Shown here: positions 62,223-64,000 of the stretch, piece after piece
Numbering within the stretch: the stretch's first letter is position 1
Layout of the letters: every line of letters starts with the position of its first letter
NCBI GenBank assembly: GCA_037974335.1
Contig: CM075760.1
Coordinates: 61,262,515-61,326,514 of the forward strand
DNA length: 64,000 nucleotides
Direction of reading: 5' to 3'
DNA from: Prionace glauca
Lineage: Eukaryota; Chordata; Chondrichthyes; Carcharhiniformes; Carcharhinidae
Notes under the pieces: model-generated
Told to the model about the DNA's origin: nothing
The model's input: the letters and a program-made list of their open reading frames with translations, nothing else
The model's database searches: none
Translations under genes and position numbers: made by a program

Positions 62223-63352
62223 GATCTTAAAAGGGGGAGGATTTGCAGACACAAAATTCAAATCAAGCATCAAGTGAAGAATTGATAAAGTCACTTGATT
62301 ATCAGGATGTGAATATCATTAGCCTTTGAATCTACAAGGAGAAATGTTTTTTTGTTCTGTCTGCTTCAGAAAGTTTTGAACATCAGTGTGACTGGAAAAG
62401 CAGCAGGACTCAAACACCTGAGTGAGAATGTTCCAGTGACAGTTTCATAGCTTGAGAGACCATCACCATTTACAACAGGAAGAGATTGTACAGATGCTTT
62501 GTGTGGCTGGAGACAGGGATACCCGCGCCATGGACAAACCGTGGAAATGTGGGGATTGTGGGAAGGGATTCAAATTCCCGTCTCAGCTGGAAATTCATCG
62601 ACGCAGTCACACTGGGGATAGGCCGTTCACCTGTTCTCAGTGTGGGAAGGGATTCACTCATTCATCCCACCTGCTGAGACACCAGTGGGTTCACACCAAG
62701 GAGAGGCCGTTCACCTGCTCCGAGTGTGGGAAGGGATTCACTACTTCATCTGATCTGCTGATGCACCAGCAAATTCACACTGGGGAAAGGCCATTCACTT
62801 GCTCTGAGTGTGTGATGGGATTCAGTCGGTTATCTCACTTGCAGGCACACCAGCGAGTTCACACTGGGGAGAAGCCCTTCACCTGCTCTGATTGTGGAAA
62901 GGGATTCTCTCACTCCTCCAACCTGCGGATACACCAGCGAGTTCACACTGGGGAGAAGCCCTTCACCTGCTCTAATTGTGGAAAGGGATTCTCTCACTCC
63001 TCCAACCTGCGGATACACCAGCGCGTTCACCTGTACTGAGTGTGGGAAGGCATTCATTGACTCATCAAGCCTTCGGATACACCAACGGGTTCACACCAAA
63101 GAGAGGCCATTTACCTGCTCCGAGTATGGAAAGGGATTCAGTCGACCATCCTTCCTGAAGGCACACCAGCGGATTCACACTGGGGAGTGGCCACCCACCT
63201 GCTGTGAGTGTGGGAAAGCATTCATTGATTCATCCAGCCTGCAGATACACCAGCGCCTTCACACTGCGGAGAGAACACTCACCTGCTCTGAGTGTGGGAA
63301 GAGATTCAGTCGGCCAATCTACTTGCACAATCACCAGCGAGTTCACAAGTGA
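62223..63352 (+). pseudogene. ZNF-9: C2H2 zinc-finger gene, 6 in-frame fingers and 4 shifted ones
   Basis: The exon starts after CTTTTACAG (62222). The best start is [10 protein letters not shown] at 62530, although the frame is open from 62452. Six fingers follow. Finger 4 has lost the Gly after its second Cys ([10 protein letters not shown]). Fingers 5 and 6 are near-identical 84-nt copies ([20 protein letters not shown] and [20 protein letters not shown]). At 63025-63032 the sequence GCGTTCACCTG replaces the usual linker plus finger start. This equals a 20-nt loss between two GTTCAC repeats and ends the protein at HLY. Four more fingers in the next frame (to 63352) end HQRVHK and a stop. 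One of these has Cys replaced by Tyr (CSEYGKGF). A six-finger protein of about 170 residues remains possible. Confidence 0.85.
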
Positions 63353-63353
63353 T

Positions 63354-63667
63354 GATAGGAATTGGATCCTGCTGCTGTTAATCACACCCAGGACTGAACC
63401 ATGTTCATTCTGACAGTGGGTGAAGTGGGAGAGTTAGAAGGTTTCTCTCTGCTGGATTGGTCTTTCTCACGAATTTGTTTCCAGTGTGCTGGAGAGCGCA
63501 TTTCCACAAATGATCCACACAAGCTGATGAAGGACATTTATTTTATCTTGGATAATTAATCCTGTTTCTCCGACCATTCAAGGAGATCTAAAATAAATAT
63601 ATTTGTCTCTGTTCCATTGAGCCTATAGCAGAGGGCCAGGCCAGTCGGCTCAATTGGTCTCAGTATT
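63354..63667 (+). other. ZNF-9 3' UTR and flank
   Basis: The family 3' motif (ACTGAACCATGTTCATTCTG) lies at 63393-63412. No other feature. Confidence 0.55.
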
Positions 63668-64000
63668 TAAGAACATAAGAACATAAGAAATAGGAGCAGG
63701 AGTAGGCCATCTGGCCCTTCGAGCCTGCCCCGCCATTCAATAAGATCATGGCTGATCTGTCGTGACTCAGCTCCACCTTCCCGCCCTCTCCCCATAACCC
63801 TTAATCCCTTCTCTTATCAAAAACCCATCAACCCGTTTCTTAAAAATATTTAGCGAGGCAGCCTCCACCACTTCAACGGGCAGAGAATTCCAGAGATTCA
63901 CCACCCTTTGAGTGAAGAAGTTCCTCCTCAACTCTGTTCTAAACCGCCCCCCCTTTATCTTGAGGCTGTGCCCCCTAGTCCTACTGTCTTTTTTGAGCGG
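63668..64000 (-). mobile_element. CR1-like 3' end, runs off the window
   Basis: Doubled GAACATAAGAACATAAG end and text almost identical to 23607-23897, including CCCGTTTCTTAAAA. It continues beyond 64000. Confidence 0.9.

Noticed and set aside
1-64000. CRISPR arrays, operons, phage or plasmid features
   Set aside because: Spliced genes, LINEs and SINEs show eukaryotic nuclear DNA. The regular repeats are zinc-finger units and retroelement copies.

Overview
The window looks like vertebrate nuclear DNA, most likely from a cartilaginous fish (shark or ray). The evidence is a C2H2 zinc-finger gene cluster, CR1-type LINEs, tRNA-derived SINEs with a V-like central domain, and a degenerate exon that reads like a shark immunoglobulin heavy-chain constant domain. 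There are no prokaryotic features, rRNA genes or CRISPR arrays. All family names come from motif recognition; no database was searched.

Layout. 1-5 kb: a CR1 tail, a GC-rich promoter-like island with a duplicated block, SINEs and a GA-rich tandem region. 5.3-5.8 kb: the orphan Ig constant-domain exon joined to a zinc-finger (ZNF) relic. 8.0-9.1 kb: ZNF-1 (12 fingers, minus), with its probable promoter near 15.2 kb. A CR1, a SINE and a 3.5 kb Tx1/L1-like LINE with a 1046-codon reading frame lie between the two. 15.6-16.2 kb: a repeat with perfect 100-nt inverted arms. 17.6-19.3 kb: broken ZNF copies (ZNF-2). 22.5-28.2 kb: ZNF-3 (minus) and ZNF-4 (plus), head to head around an island at 25 kb. 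29.9-35.1 kb: a five-exon EMC4 gene or recently decayed EMC4 copy, whose third intron is swollen by nested CR1 copies. 39.3-44.0 kb: ZNF-5 (10 fingers, minus), with a nearly complete two-ORF CR1 inserted just upstream. 48.3-54.5 kb: ZNF-6 (minus) and ZNF-7 (plus) around a GC-rich promoter at 50.6 kb. 57.1-63.4 kb: ZNF-8 (minus) and ZNF-9 (plus) around a paralogous promoter at 60.6 kb. The window ends in another CR1 tail.

The main theme is a C2H2 cluster that grows by segmental duplication of head-to-head pairs, gains and loses fingers in 84-bp steps, and decays mainly through small deletions in the inter-finger linkers and between short repeats. EMC4 is the only single-copy-type housekeeping gene seen. 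Its reading frame is intact from exon 2 onward with matching splice phases, but the inferred exon 1 has TGA where the family has a conserved Trp. I see no clearly new enzymatic system. The best leads are the orphan Ig exon, the state of EMC4, the paired promoters, the perfect inverted repeat and a fold-back templated insertion.
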